Source: Deltaproteobacteria bacterium
Lineage (GTDB): Bacteria; Desulfobacterota; Binatia; Binatales; Binataceae
NCBI GenBank assembly: GCA_021794015.1
Contig: JAJYRQ010000032.1
Span: forward strand, 1 to 40,245
Length of the DNA stretch: 40,245 bases
Direction of reading: 5' to 3'
Part shown: piece after piece, positions 6,785 to 15,952 of the stretch
Layout: every line of letters starts with the position of its first letter
Position numbering within the stretch: the first letter of the stretch is position 1
Made by a program: the position numbers and the translations under genes
Notes under the pieces: model-generated
Database searches by the model: none
What the model was told of the DNA's origin: nothing
Seen by the model: the letters and a program-made list of their open reading frames with translations, nothing else

Positions 6785-7719
6785 CGCCCCATCACCAGCG
6801 TGACCCAGCCGCGCCAGGCCCGCCGCTCAAGAAGCCGCAACTCGGGGCGGTAGCCGGCGGCAACCGCGGCCGCCTCGCAGCCGAGAATTCCTCCCAAGAC
6901 GAGGCGTCCCCGGGGAGCCAACAACCGCTTTAGCTGCGGTGCAAGCGCGACCAGGACCGGCGTCAAAATGTTGGCGGCTATCAAGTCGAAACGGCGCCTT
7001 AACCGGCCGAGTGAAACCGCCGAGAAGCGCACCGTGCCGTCCAGTTCGTTGAGCCGGGCGTTCTCGCCCGCGTTCACCAGCGCCTCCGGATCGATGTCGA
7101 GACCTATCACTTCCTGCACGCCCAGCCGCCCGGCGGCCAACGCCACGATGCCGGACCCGGTGCCTACGTCAAGCGCCCGCCCGACGCGCCCGCTCCGGCA
7201 GAGCCGCTCGACGGCGCCCAGCATCGCGCGCGTGGTCGGATGGCGGCCCGTGCCAAAGGCCTGGCCGGGCTTGATGATAAGCTTGACACGCCCGCTTGAG
7301 GGCATCCGCGTCTGCCACGGCGCGACGACCAAAAGCCTGCGTCCCACGCTGAGCGGGACGAACCGGCGCGCCCAGAGTGCCGCCCACCCCGGGTCTCGAA
7401 GCCGCCCCAAGCGGCCGCGATTAGCTATGCGCGCCCGAATACCGGCCTGCTCCAGCAGCCGCACCAACCGGGCCGGCGCCGGCCGTGCCCCGTCGGCAAA
7501 AAAGGCAGCTATGGATGCGCGCCGTTTGCCCGAGCGCCCTATTTCGGCGCAGCCGAGCGCGCCGTAGCGGACCAGGATCACCGCCGCGTCGTCGGCGCGA
7601 GCGGTCTCGACCGTGAAAAGCGCGCGCCAGTAGCGGGGGCGCTCTGCGCCCGACCGCAGCCAGGCGGCGCCAAAGCCGCCACACGGCGCTCTGTCCTCGT
7701 CCGACATCGCATCCGCCAT
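6781..7719 (-). CDS. prmA: Ribosomal protein L11 methyltransferase
   Basis: Trimethylates lysines and the N-terminus of ribosomal protein L11 with S-adenosylmethionine. Of 312 residues, the first about 130 form the L11-recognition region, and 144-312 the Rossmann-fold methyltransferase. Motifs seen: PGQAFGTGRHPTT (151-163, the family signature), DVGTGSGI (184-191, cofactor loop), GLDIDPEAL (206-214) and the NILTPVL catalytic segment (250-256). The ATG at 7719 is used; a second Met four residues on is possible. It is first in the prmA-rsmE-gshB operon and divergent from dnaG, with 195 bp between them that must hold both promoters. Confidence 0.93.
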   Translation of the reverse strand: MADAMSDEDRAPCGGFGAAWLRSGAERPRYWRALFTVETARADDAAVILVRYGALGCAEIGRSGKRRASIAAFFADGARPAPARLVRLLEQAGIRARIANRGRLGRLRDPGWAALWARRFVPLSVGRRLLVVAPWQTRMPSSGRVKLIIKPGQAFGTGRHPTTRAMLGAVERLCRSGRVGRALDVGTGSGIVALAAGRLGVQEVIGLDIDPEALVNAGENARLNELDGTVRFSAVSLGRLRRRFDLIAANILTPVLVALAPQLKRLLAPRGRLVLGGILGCEAAAVAAGYRPELRLLERRAWRGWVTLVMGR

Positions 7720-7768
7720 TTTAGCCCGTGGCGCAAGCGGAGAAGAGATTTTGCCGCTCCCTATTCAA

Positions 7769-7798
7769 TTGCCGGCGGGCACCCTCTTCGGCTAGAGT
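7769..7798 (+). promoter_or_regulatory. Possible dnaG promoter
   Basis: TTGCCG (7769-7774), an 18-bp spacer and TAGAGT (7793-7798), in the divergent prmA/dnaG interval. Both boxes are imperfect. It would give a leader of about 110 bases. Confidence 0.35.
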
Positions 7799-7914
7799 GG
7801 CGTCAGAGTCGCTGCGCCTTGAGGCCCCGAGGGCTCGAGCCGCCGACCACGGCGCGCTCACGGGCGCGCGGCCGCTAAAGTCGGCGCGAACTCACGGTTT
7901 GGCGAAGCAGCGAA

Positions 7915-9786
7915 TTGAACGAGCAGATTGAGGAACTGCGCCGGCGCGCCGACATCGTCGAGGTCGTCGGCAGCCATCTGCGCCTGCGCCAGGCGGGGCG
8001 CAACTACGTTGGTCTCTGTCCGTTCCATCGGGAAAAGACTCCTTCCTTTACGGTCTCCCCGGAGCGCGGCTTCTTTCATTGCTTCGGATGCGGCGTCGGC
8101 GGTACCGTGTTCGACTTCGTGATGCGTATGGAGGGCGCGACCTTCGCCGAAGCGGCCCGGCTTCTGGCGGCGCGCTACGGCGTTGCGTTGGAGCCGCCGC
8201 GCGGCGGCGGGCCCGGCGCCGACCAGCGCGCGGCGCTTTTGGCCGCCAATCAGGCGGCAGGCGAATTTTTCGCCCGCGCGCTGTGGGAGGGAGCCGAGGC
8301 CGGCAGCGCGCGCGCCTACTTGAAAAAGCGCGGGATCGCGGAAGCGGCGGCGCGCGCCTTCGCGCTGGGCTTTGCCGCTTCGGGCGCCGGTGCGCTGGCC
8401 GATTTTCTAAAAAAGCGCGGGCTGTTTGACGCCGCGCTGCGCGCGGGGCTGCTCAAGTCCGAAGGCGATGCGCCGCGCTGCCCTTTAGGCGGGCGGCTCA
8501 TCTTTCCGATTCGAGATTCCCAGGGCAGCGTGCGCGGCTTCGGCGGGCGCGTGCTCGACGAGCGGCTGCCCAAGTACCTGAACTCCCCCGAATCGCCCGC
8601 CTACAGCAAAAGCCGGACGCTCTACGGGCTTTACGAGGCGCGCCAGGCCATCGTACGGGACGACCGGATAATCCTGGTCGAAGGCTACCTGGACGCGCTT
8701 AGCCTCTGGCAGGCGGGGCTGCAGTCGGTGGTGGCCAGCCTGGGCACTTCGCTCACCGCGGCGCAGCTCGGGCTTGCGGCGCATTACACGCGCAACATCG
8801 TGGCCTGCTTCGACGGCGACGCGGCCGGCCGCAAAGCTTCGCTGCGCGCGCTCGAGCTCTCGCTTGAGGCCGAGCTTCTGCTGCGCGGGGTCTTTCTGCC
8901 CTCCGGCCTGGACCCTGATTCTCTGGTGCACAAAGAAGGAGCGGCCGCCGTTTTGCAAAGAATTGAGGCTGCCGAGCCGCTGCTCGAACGGTTTGTGAAG
9001 GAATGGCTGGGACAGTTCGGGCCCGGGTTGTCTTCGCTCGAGGTGCGCGAACGCGTCACCCGCCGCGTAGTGGAGCTTCTGCGGGCGGTGCCGCGCGGCG
9101 CTTTTCTGGACCTGGTGGCCCGGCGGGCCGCGGCGCTGCTGGGCGTCGGCGAAGACGCTCTGCTGAGCGCCCCAGGCCTATCCGAGCGGCGAGCGCGACC
9201 GGCGCCGCCCGCCGGCACCGGCGGCCCGAGCGCGCCGCGCGACGCGGCCCTGGAGGCGGAGGTCGGCTTGTTGGCGCTCGCCATCGCCTACCCCGAAATG
9301 CGCCCCGAGGTGCTGGCCGAAGGCCCATCGGCGTTGCTCGCCGATCCTGCCTCAGCCGCCCTACTGGAGGAAGTCTGCCGCTCTACCGCACCGGCCAGGA
9401 CGCTGGGCCCGCTGGTCGCCCTGCGGCTGCCCGAATCCAAGCAAGCGCTCCTGAGCAGGGTGATCGTCTCGCTCGGCGGGACGCCAGACCAAGAAGCCGA
9501 CCGCGCAAAGGCCGAGTACGAATTCCACAATCCCGACTTCAAAGAGGTTGACCAGCGGCTCTGGCGAGCAGCCGCCGGCGCCCCCGCAGGCCTTAGCGAC
9601 TCCGAGCGCCAACGATCGCGCGCTTTTCTCGCGGACTACGTGACCAGACTCACCGAGCGGCGCAGAACACCGGAGATCGCAGGACTGCTGCAAAGCGCGC
9701 GCCAGCCTGAAGCCGACGGCGCCAAGGCCGCCCAGCAGGCCCTGATGGCGCTGCGCCGAACCGCCCGCAAGACCAAGGACCGTTGA
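7915..9786 (+). CDS. dnaG: DNA primase
   Basis: Makes RNA primers for DNA replication. The 623 residues show the three standard parts. The zinc-binding domain has CPFH (C35, H38) and CFGC (C56, C59). The catalytic TOPRIM core has VEGYLD (255-260, catalytic Glu) and FDGDAAGRKA (from 299), after an YLNSPESPAYSKSRTLYGL region typical of the primase core. The C-terminal about 190 residues would bind the DnaB helicase. The start is TTG at 7915 because no ATG or GTG precedes the conserved IEELRRRADIVEVVG segment in frame. rpoD, often next to dnaG, is not here. The neighbours downstream are a tRNA and the zinc-ribbon/rnpB unit. Confidence 0.96.
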   Translation: MNEQIEELRRRADIVEVVGSHLRLRQAGRNYVGLCPFHREKTPSFTVSPERGFFHCFGCGVGGTVFDFVMRMEGATFAEAARLLAARYGVALEPPRGGGPGADQRAALLAANQAAGEFFARALWEGAEAGSARAYLKKRGIAEAAARAFALGFAASGAGALADFLKKRGLFDAALRAGLLKSEGDAPRCPLGGRLIFPIRDSQGSVRGFGGRVLDERLPKYLNSPESPAYSKSRTLYGLYEARQAIVRDDRIILVEGYLDALSLWQAGLQSVVASLGTSLTAAQLGLAAHYTRNIVACFDGDAAGRKASLRALELSLEAELLLRGVFLPSGLDPDSLVHKEGAAAVLQRIEAAEPLLERFVKEWLGQFGPGLSSLEVRERVTRRVVELLRAVPRGAFLDLVARRAAALLGVGEDALLSAPGLSERRARPAPPAGTGGPSAPRDAALEAEVGLLALAIAYPEMRPEVLAEGPSALLADPASAALLEEVCRSTAPARTLGPLVALRLPESKQALLSRVIVSLGGTPDQEADRAKAEYEFHNPDFKEVDQRLWRAAAGAPAGLSDSERQRSRAFLADYVTRLTERRRTPEIAGLLQSARQPEADGAKAAQQALMALRRTARKTKDR

Positions 9787-10126
9787 GAAGCGCGTATCAT
9801 GAAGGCAGTCCCCTCTGGTTGGTACGGCGAGCTCGCTTACGCCATCTGCCTGCGCGTGCGCATGCCAAGACAGGCGGCCTCGCCAGGCGTCGAGCACGCC
9901 GCCCCTCGGCCGGCGCACCCGGGTGGAAACGATGGAAGAAAAAGAGCGCTGGGCGCGCGCAGACAACGCGAAACACGCGCGCCAGGACTTCTGCAGCAAC
10001 AGGCGGCGAGCTAAACGTCCGGCGGTTGACAGAAAAGAGGCCGCGGCAGACCAGTACAAAGACTTAAGTCCGAGTCTTGCTCCTGCTATAGTTGGGATAG
10101 ACGTGCCGCAATTCGCATCTCCATCC
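9787..10126 (+). other. Intergenic stretch between dnaG and tRNA
   Basis: About 340 bases without a convincing gene. Short open frames start at 9799 and 9923, but one runs on through the tRNA and neither has recognisable sequence or a ribosome site, so I do not call them. The only likely signal is a promoter near the tRNA. Confidence 0.5.
10064..10092 (+). promoter_or_regulatory. Possible promoter of the CAT tRNA
   Basis: TTAAGT (10064-10069), a 17-bp spacer and TATAGT (10087-10092), ending 34 bases before the tRNA. The -10 box is good and the -35 box weak. Confidence 0.4.
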
Positions 10127-10202
10127 GGGCCCATAGCTCAGTCCGGTTCAGAGCTGCCGGCTCATAACCGGCTGGTCCCAGGTTCAAATCCTGGTGGGCC
10201 CA
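10127..10202 (+). tRNA. tRNA with CAT anticodon (Met, or Ile2 after lysidine modification)
   Basis: Acceptor GGGCCCA (10127-10133) pairs with TGGGCCC (10195-10201), discriminator A at 10202. The anticodon stem GCCGG/CCGGC encloses CTCATAA; the T arm is CCAGG-TTCAAAT-CCTGG. CCA is not encoded (CCT follows). It lacks the unpaired first base of initiator tRNA, so it is elongator Met or the Ile2 tRNA. The C4-G69 and C5-G68 pairs are compatible with Ile2, but the sequence alone does not settle it. Confidence 0.9.
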
Positions 10203-10310
10203 CCTGCTACGTTATCCAGCAGGCCCCGCCCGCCTCCGGCCGGCAAGAGGACGCCGGCGCGGCCGCGGCTTGCGGGCGACTCCAATTCGCAAACGTAATG
10301 GAGGAGGAAA

Positions 10311-11021
10311 TTGCTCGAAGAGCTTGGCCGGCTGATTGAGCTACAAGCGATCGATAGCGAGCTGCTCGAACTGCAGCGCACCTACGCGTCGGTCATGGAG
10401 CAACCCAGGGCGCTGCGCCTCGAGATGGAGGGTGCGATCCAGGAGCTGGAACTCCTGCAGCAGGAAGACCAACAAGCCCGAGAAACCCGCACCCAGAGCG
10501 AAAGAGACCTGGCCGAAGGCGAAGCGCTGATTCGCACCAAACGGATGCGGCTTAACCTTGTCCGCAACGAAAAGGAACTGCAGGCGCTCGAACATGAGGT
10601 CGAAATGCTCAAGGAGCGCAACCAGCGCCTCGAAAGCGAAACCCTCGCCCTGATGGAAGCCGCCGAGCAGCGCACGCGCCGGATCGGAGAACTCAGCGAA
10701 CTAAGCCGGCGCCAGCGAGGAGAGTTGGCTGCCCTGGAAAAAGCCCGCGCCGGCGAGGTAGAAACCATCAAAATCGCGATCGCCCGCGCCCAGGCCTCCC
10801 GCGACCAAAAAAGCGCCGCCATCGACTCTGACCTGCTGCAGCGTTACGCCATGATCGCCAGCCGCCGGGGAGGCTTGGCGGTCGCCGCGGTGCGCAAGGG
10901 TATATGCCAGGGATGTCGGATGCGCCTGCCGCCTCAGTTCTGCAACGAAATCAGAAGACAGACTGCCATCCACTTCTGTACCAACTGCCACCGTATCCTT
11001 TACTGCGACGACTCCGAGTAA
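10311..11021 (+). CDS. Coiled-coil protein with C-terminal C4 zinc ribbon
   Basis: The 236-residue protein has a long helical coiled coil (about residues 5-170, rich in E, Q, L, R) and then a small zinc ribbon: CQGC (199-202) and CTNC (223-226) within GICQGCRMRLPPQF and HFCTNCHRILYC. This is the zf-RING_7 family, widely conserved and often encoded beside rnpB, with a proposed but not firmly settled nucleic-acid-related role. The start is TTG at 10311 with a strong GGAGGAGG immediately upstream; an ATG at 10299 is out of frame. rnpB begins 160 bp downstream on the same strand, the usual neighbourhood. The product is cytoplasmic, with no membrane segment. Confidence 0.85.
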   Translation: MLEELGRLIELQAIDSELLELQRTYASVMEQPRALRLEMEGAIQELELLQQEDQQARETRTQSERDLAEGEALIRTKRMRLNLVRNEKELQALEHEVEMLKERNQRLESETLALMEAAEQRTRRIGELSELSRRQRGELAALEKARAGEVETIKIAIARAQASRDQKSAAIDSDLLQRYAMIASRRGGLAVAAVRKGICQGCRMRLPPQFCNEIRRQTAIHFCTNCHRILYCDDSE

Positions 11022-11160
11022 CCGAGCGCCCGGGCATCCGTCCCCCCGATCTGTCGCTGGCCGTCCCGGTCAGCCGGGTCCGGCCGCCGGGCATGCGCGC
11101 TTGCCCGGCTCAAATCGCGCGGCGACTGCCGCGCGCACCGGCCTCCGCGCCCGTGGAAGC

Positions 11161-11169
11161 TGATATACT
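11161..11169 (+). promoter_or_regulatory. Extended -10 promoter of rnpB
   Basis: TGATATACT: a TG dinucleotide one base before TATACT (11164-11169). No good -35 box is seen. The RNA would start near 11176-11180, in agreement with the 5' end deduced from its closing stem. Confidence 0.55.
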
Positions 11170-11179
11170 CATCTTCGAC

Positions 11180-11524
11180 GGTCGGAGCAGGTCGGGCGAC
11201 CGCCCCGCTTGCGGGGAGGAAAGTCCGGGCTCCACAGGGCAAGGTGGCCGCTAACGGCGGCGCGGGGCGACCCGCGGAAAGTGACACAGAAAACAGACCG
11301 CCCGCAAGGGCAAGGGTGAAAAGGCGGGGTAAGAGCCCACCGGCGCGCGAGTAATCGCGCGCGCACGTCAAACCCCACCCGGAGCAAGACCAAATAGGAG
11401 GGAGAGTGGCCCGCTCGTTCGTCCCTCGGGTTCGGTCGCTTGAGCCGTCGAGCAATCGGCGGCCCAGATGAATGGTCGCCGCCCCACAAGGGCACAGAAC
11501 CCGGCTTACAGGCCCGCTCCGACC
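11180..11524 (+). ncRNA. rnpB: RNase P RNA, bacterial class A
   Basis: Catalytic RNA that trims the 5' leader from tRNA precursors. The ends pair: GGTCGGAGC (11180-11188) with GCTCCGACC (11516-11524). The conserved core elements are present in order: GAGGAAAGTCCGGGCTCC near the 5' end, ACAGAAAACAGACCGCC, AGAGTGGCC in the middle, AGATGAATGG, and ACAGAACCCGGCTTACAG before the 3' strand. The length of 345 bases is usual for type A. Confidence 0.95.
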
Positions 11525-11638
11525 GACAACGCCAGGCCGACCCCTCGGACCCGAAAGGCCGCTGGCATTTCCGCGCTACCCGGCCAGGCTCCGGCGCCCG
11601 CAGCGTGTCTTTGCGCTCAGAGCCATGGTAACCGGCTC

Positions 11639-11673
11639 GGGGCCACGCTTCGGCGAAGGTCGCCCGTGGCCCC
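11639..11673 (+). terminator. Strong hairpin downstream of rnpB
   Basis: GGGGCCACG (11639-11647) pairs perfectly over 9 bp with CGTGGCCCC (11665-11673); an inner CTTC-GGC-GAAG stem forms in the loop. Only TGACTTT follows, so it is a terminator candidate without a good T tract. The rest of 11525-11811 shows nothing coding. Confidence 0.4.
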
Positions 11674-11811
11674 TGACTTTCCGGTTCTGCGACGCGGCTC
11701 GATGAGCCCGCGCTCGGTGCACCCAGCTACCGTTAAATTAAATAGGGAACCTTCTCGTGGCGGGCCGGTTCCTTTGGCGTGACGTCACCCATCTCTTAGC
11801 CACCAGGAATC

Positions 11812-11820
11812 TGGTATAAT
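11812..11820 (+). promoter_or_regulatory. Extended -10 promoter of the DUF2188 gene
   Basis: TGGTATAAT: perfect TATAAT (11815-11820) with a TG one base upstream. There is no clear -35. Predicted start about 11827, giving a leader of some 33 bases before ATG 11860. A TGACGTCA palindrome sits upstream at 11780-11787. Confidence 0.6.
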
Positions 11821-11859
11821 GGCGTTTTGACCTCAAGAGACTCCCCAGTGAGATCATGT

Positions 11860-12048
11860 ATGGGCAAGCATGGCGAATTAATCGTCGAACCTCGCCCCGA
11901 CGGCCGCTGGAGCGTCAAGAGGCCGCACGCCGAAAGGGCCAGTGCTGTTAAGGACACTCAGCGCGAGGCAATCGATCGAGCCAAACAAATTGCTCCCGAA
12001 GGCGACATAAAGGTTAAGGGACGCGACGGGAAATTCGGCAAACCGTAA
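11860..12048 (+). CDS. Small DUF2188 protein
   Basis: A 62-residue hydrophilic protein. VEPRPDGRWSVKRPHAERAS is followed by TQREAIDRAKQIA and a closing IKVKGRDGKFGKP, the DUF2188 pattern: a beta-strand unit with a WxVKR core, a helix, and a G-R-D-G turn. Function is not established for the family. ATG 11860 is chosen because it lies at the right distance from the extended -10 promoter and the family sequence begins there; an upstream TTG at 11827 would coincide with the transcription start. It is monocistronic, and the next gene is on the opposite strand. Confidence 0.75.
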   Translation: MGKHGELIVEPRPDGRWSVKRPHAERASAVKDTQREAIDRAKQIAPEGDIKVKGRDGKFGKP

Positions 12049-12326
12049 TCCCTGCCCGCGGGGTTGCGTCCCCTTAACAGGATGCCGAAAAACTACTTTC
12101 GGCCTTCATTACTCAGTTGTCGCAACACATCATAAGATAGCGTGGCCCGCGATGGCGTAGCCTCCAGGCGGTCAAAAAGCCTTTTCCCGCAACCTGCTAA
12201 TCACCACGCTGCGTTAATGCGCCCCTCGCGACAAAGCTGCGAGCAGCAGACATGATTCCGCGCCGCGTGGGACAGCGCGTCGGCGAACCGGCGCGCCCGC
12301 TACTGCCGCCGGCCCGACGCCACGGC

Positions 12327-15300
12327 TCACTGCGCCACGCCCCGCAACGGCACGGCAACTCGGCCGGACCCGCCCTGGCCGGTCGTTATCAACAGCGGCT
12401 CGGCAAATGATCCCGCATAAGTCGGCCTAAACCTCACGCCGACCCATAGCCGCTCGCCCGGGTCCAGCACGAACCAACCCCCCGCGCCAAGCAGGCTGAA
12501 AGGCGAGCCGGCGGCGAACCCGTCGATCCTACCGGACAGCCGCGCCCCGCCGGCGTTGTCCAAGGCAACCCAGCCCAGCGCCGAAGCGCCAACCCCGACG
12601 GAAGCGAAAACCATCGTGCGCTGCCCCAGCCCGCTATCGCTGCCACCCAGAGGCACCACTACGGACCTCGCAGCGGCCGGCGCCGGCACCCGTTGACTAC
12701 CCAGAGCTGGCGCCAGCGACCCCGCATTTGCCGCGCTGCCGGCCTGTGCCGGCCTGCGGCTATCCGAGCCTTCGGGCCCGAGCAATGGCGCCCCCGCAGG
12801 CGAAGCCACCCGCGGCCCGGGTACCGGCGCCGTCGGCTGCGGATGCGGCGACCTGGGCGTACCACGCCCACCCAGGGGGAAACCCGGCGTCCGCGCCGGC
12901 CGGGGCGTAGGCAATGGCGTCGGCGATGCGGTCGGCGTGGGCGTAACGGTCGGCCTGGGCGTGGGCGTCGGCGATGCGGTCGGCGTGGGCGTCGGCGTGG
13001 GCGTCGGCGTGGGCGTGGGCGTCGGCGTGGGCGTCGGCGTGGGCGTGGGCGTCGGCGATGCGGTCGGCGTGGGCGTCAGCGTAGGCGTCGGCGTGGGCGT
13101 CGGCGTGGGCGTCGGCGTGGGCGTCGGCGTAGGCGTAGCGGTCGCCGGAGGCAGCGATTGCTGGGTATACCCCAGGAGGCGGTTGTTCTCGCGGTCGGCA
13201 ACGTAGAGATTGCCGCTGGGATCCAAGGCAGGTCCCCTCGGACCGTACAGCGTTGCCGCGGCTGGCGCGCTCGAGTCGCCGCTCTGGTTGGGTTTTACTG
13301 CGGCAAAACCGGGCTGGCCGAATACCTGCGCGGCATCTTTACCGTCGCTCAGCGGCGGCACGAACTGAAGCACGCGGTTGTTTCTCGAGTCTGCGACATA
13401 GAGGTTGCCCGTGCTATCAACCGCCAGCCCGTTCGGCCCGGAAAGCGTACCAGCTCCGGGCGCGCCCGCCACGCCGCTGGTGAAATCGCTCTGGCCAATC
13501 ACGATGTCGGCAATCGTGTCACCACTGGAGCCGGGCTGGGTCGCCGCGCCTCCGCTGAACGGATAAAAGTACTCAAGCACGCGGTTGTTGCCACTGTCAG
13601 TCACATAAAGGTTGCCCGCCGTGTCGAAGGCCAAGCCGGTCGGCTGCGAAAGCGTCGATGGGCTTGGAACACTACCTTGGTCGGAGGAGTTGGAAACGAA
13701 GTCGGGCTGGCCGAAAACGAGCGTCGCAGACTCGCCCGAAGCAAGCGGCGAATTGAACAGCAGGATTCGATTGTTCCCCGTATCCGCGACGTAAAGCTTC
13801 CCCTGCGCGTCGACAGCGAGCCCCGCCGGCAAGGAAAGCGTGCAAGCAGACGGCGTACTCGCCGAGCCGTTGGCGAAATCGCTCTGGCCAATCACCACGA
13901 ATGCCGCAGGCCCGATGATTCCGGAGGAGGTACTGGCTCCCTTGCTAAACGGAGCGTCGTAAACCAGCACCCGGTTATTCCCGGTGTCAGCGACGTAGAC
14001 GTTGCCCGTCGAATCGACAGTCACCGCCTTTGGGCCGCACAGGCTGTCCGCGCCGAGCCCGTTCACGTCGGCGCCAGCCGTTCCGTCGTTGCACTGCGTC
14101 GAGGAAAAACTCCCCTGCCCCAGAACCAGGTCGGCCGGGGCCCCGTTGCTGAACGAACCCAGGTTCTTCCAGCCCAGCACGCGATTGTTGGTCGTGTCGG
14201 CCGCGTAAAGACGCGCCGGGGAGACGCTGGAATCGATCGCAACCGCCTGCGGACCGTAAAGGCCTGCTCCGTTGGCGAAGTTCGGCCCCGTCTCGACGTA
14301 ATTCGACTGGCCGGCAATCCCCGTAGCCGATGGCTGGCTGGCGTCGAGTTGCGAAGCGGCATACTCAATCACTCGGTTGTTCGTGCTATCGACAACGTAG
14401 AGGTTCCCGCTTAGGTCAAGGCCGACGCCGTCCGGTACGAAAAATGGCGCCGGCGAAGGCGTGGCGCCCGGAACGGGACTCGGACCAAAAACCACAGCCG
14501 GCGAAGAAGGAGCCGTCGAGCCCGAAGCCGGCGTGTCGTACCTGAACACGGCGCCACCTCGCGCCTTAGGGTTAAGGTCGTAGAGCCCCACGTAAAGGTT
14601 CAAACCAGCATCCACCGCAATTCCCAGCGGCCTGGAAAACGACGACGAACCCGCTGACGAACCCGCTATTGACAGGCTCGCGGTCGGATTGCCGGTCGCC
14701 AACGGAGGTTGATAGATGAGCACCCTGCTGTTGCCTTCGTCGGCGACATAAAGATTTCCCTTCGAATCGACCGCGAGACTGGTCGGCTCAAAAAAACAGA
14801 GCGTGCTCAGCGTCGGTGTCCCGCCGGACCCGTTGCAACTGTTCGAACTGAAGCTCCCGCCCTGGCCAAAAACCATATCGGCAATAACGTCGCCGCACCC
14901 GCTGCACGAACTGCTTGCGGCCAAGGGCGCATAAAATTCGACCGCCCGGTTGTTGCTCGAATCGACGGCGTAAAGATTGCCTGCCGAATCGACCGCCAGT
15001 CCCGCCGGCTGACACAGACCTGTGCTGCTGGGCGGAGGATTGCCACCCGCGCCGTTGTAGCAGGTGTTCGCGCCAAAGTCGGTCCCCGAGCCGCCCTGTC
15101 CGAATACTGATTTCGCAGCCAACCCCGTAACCGACGGCGCGCCAGAGCCGAATGGATTGTCATATTGGAGGATCCGGTTGTTACTCCAGTCCGAGACGTA
15201 GAGATCGCCGGTAGTCGGATCGACCGCCAGGCCGTAGGGCGCGCAGAGGCTGGTCGCGCTGACTCCTCCGTTGTTGCATTGGGACGAAACAAAATCGCTC

Positions 15301-15620
15301 TGCCCGATCACCAGACTGGCCGGCTGCTGGCCAAGGAACTCAGCCGCCGAGCTCCATCCCAGCACCCGGTTGTTCGCATAGTCAGCCAGGTAGAGGTGCC
15401 CCTGGCTATCGACAACCAAGCCTTGCGGGGAAGAAAATCCCACGGCCTTTACCGCGTTGGGGCGACCTTCCGAAAAGCCCAACTGGCCCAGAACCAAGCT
15501 GGCCGTGGTGTTCAAGCTGCCGCACCACGCAATCCCCCTGGACAAGGCAAGCAACGCCGCGACAAACACAGCCGCACAGCGTCCCACCCTTCCGCTGCCT
15601 CTGCGCCCGGCAGATGCCAT
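12327..15620 (-). CDS. Secreted NHL-repeat protein with Thr-Pro linker and C-terminal Ig-like domain
   Basis: A 1097-residue protein starting at ATG 15620 with a strong AGGGGGGAGAGG site. Residues 1-33 look like a signal peptide (basic start, [18 protein letters not shown]). Residues about 40-820 hold a dozen or so NHL units, each with a core like [19 protein letters not shown], which fold into beta-propeller blades (probably two propellers). Residues about 825-905 are almost pure Thr-Pro repeats with a few Ala, Ser and Arg, a stiff exposed linker. The last about 100 residues (ending [20 protein letters not shown]) resemble ASH/choice-of-anchor Ig-like domains. It probably acts outside the cytoplasm in binding or surface display; no ligand is deducible. 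It is monocistronic. Confidence 0.85.
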   Translation of the reverse strand: MASAGRRGSGRVGRCAAVFVAALLALSRGIAWCGSLNTTASLVLGQLGFSEGRPNAVKAVGFSSPQGLVVDSQGHLYLADYANNRVLGWSSAAEFLGQQPASLVIGQSDFVSSQCNNGGVSATSLCAPYGLAVDPTTGDLYVSDWSNNRILQYDNPFGSGAPSVTGLAAKSVFGQGGSGTDFGANTCYNGAGGNPPPSSTGLCQPAGLAVDSAGNLYAVDSSNNRAVEFYAPLAASSSCSGCGDVIADMVFGQGGSFSSNSCNGSGGTPTLSTLCFFEPTSLAVDSKGNLYVADEGNSRVLIYQPPLATGNPTASLSIAGSSAGSSSFSRPLGIAVDAGLNLYVGLYDLNPKARGGAVFRYDTPASGSTAPSSPAVVFGPSPVPGATPSPAPFFVPDGVGLDLSGNLYVVDSTNNRVIEYAASQLDASQPSATGIAGQSNYVETGPNFANGAGLYGPQAVAIDSSVSPARLYAADTTNNRVLGWKNLGSFSNGAPADLVLGQGSFSSTQCNDGTAGADVNGLGADSLCGPKAVTVDSTGNVYVADTGNNRVLVYDAPFSKGASTSSGIIGPAAFVVIGQSDFANGSASTPSACTLSLPAGLAVDAQGKLYVADTGNNRILLFNSPLASGESATLVFGQPDFVSNSSDQGSVPSPSTLSQPTGLAFDTAGNLYVTDSGNNRVLEYFYPFSGGAATQPGSSGDTIADIVIGQSDFTSGVAGAPGAGTLSGPNGLAVDSTGNLYVADSRNNRVLQFVPPLSDGKDAAQVFGQPGFAAVKPNQSGDSSAPAAATLYGPRGPALDPSGNLYVADRENNRLLGYTQQSLPPATATPTPTPTPTPTPTPTPTPTLTPTPTASPTPTPTPTPTPTPTPTPTPTPTPTPTASPTPTPRPTVTPTPTASPTPLPTPRPARTPGFPLGGRGTPRSPHPQPTAPVPGPRVASPAGAPLLGPEGSDSRRPAQAGSAANAGSLAPALGSQRVPAPAAARSVVVPLGGSDSGLGQRTMVFASVGVGASALGWVALDNAGGARLSGRIDGFAAGSPFSLLGAGGWFVLDPGERLWVGVRFRPTYAGSFAEPLLITTGQGGSGRVAVPLRGVAQ

Positions 15621-15952
15621 TCCTCTCCCCCCTTAGCACCGCTTCCCTAGAGGACCCGGCTACTTCAACAGCTTATGAGATATTTTACACTCATACAAGG
15701 GCTGTTAGCGTCGCATGTCATGGTTACGCATCCGACAAGCCCTCTGGAGTGAGTGCCGGCTTAGTGCTGTGCGGTTGGCTAAGCGCCGCCAGCACTTGCC
15801 TCTTAAGGACGGAAACCACCCGCCTGAACACCGTCGAGCCAAGGTGCCCTGAGGCTAACGCGAGTTAGGCGACGCGTCCAGAGTAAACGGGGTAGTTGGC
15901 TGACCTTGGCCGAACCCGTCTGGCGGCTTTTCGGCGCCGCCGCCAAACTGTG
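15621..15952. other. Intergenic region between NHL gene and ribD
   Basis: About 330 bases with no convincing gene. On the minus strand it must hold the NHL promoter; TAAAAT near 15680-15690 is a possible -10 box. Just after the ribD stop, TGGCGGC and GCCGCCA (about 15921-15946) can pair around GGCGCCGAAAA, possibly ending the ribD transcript, but without a T tract. Confidence 0.4.

Noticed and set aside
12903..13145. Tandem GGCGTGGGCGTC-type DNA as a possible CRISPR or regulatory satellite
   Set aside because: The reading frame on the minus strand encodes a Thr-Pro linker with no breaks, so it is a coding repeat.
12693..14414. A 573-codon open frame on the plus strand, rich in arginine
   Set aside because: It is antisense to the NHL-repeat gene, low in complexity, and has no family sequence. 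It arises from the GC-rich codons of the opposite strand.
15621..15952. Search for an FMN or other riboswitch near ribD
   Set aside because: ribD is fused tightly behind nrdR, so there is no leader; the region after it lacks the conserved FMN-aptamer blocks.
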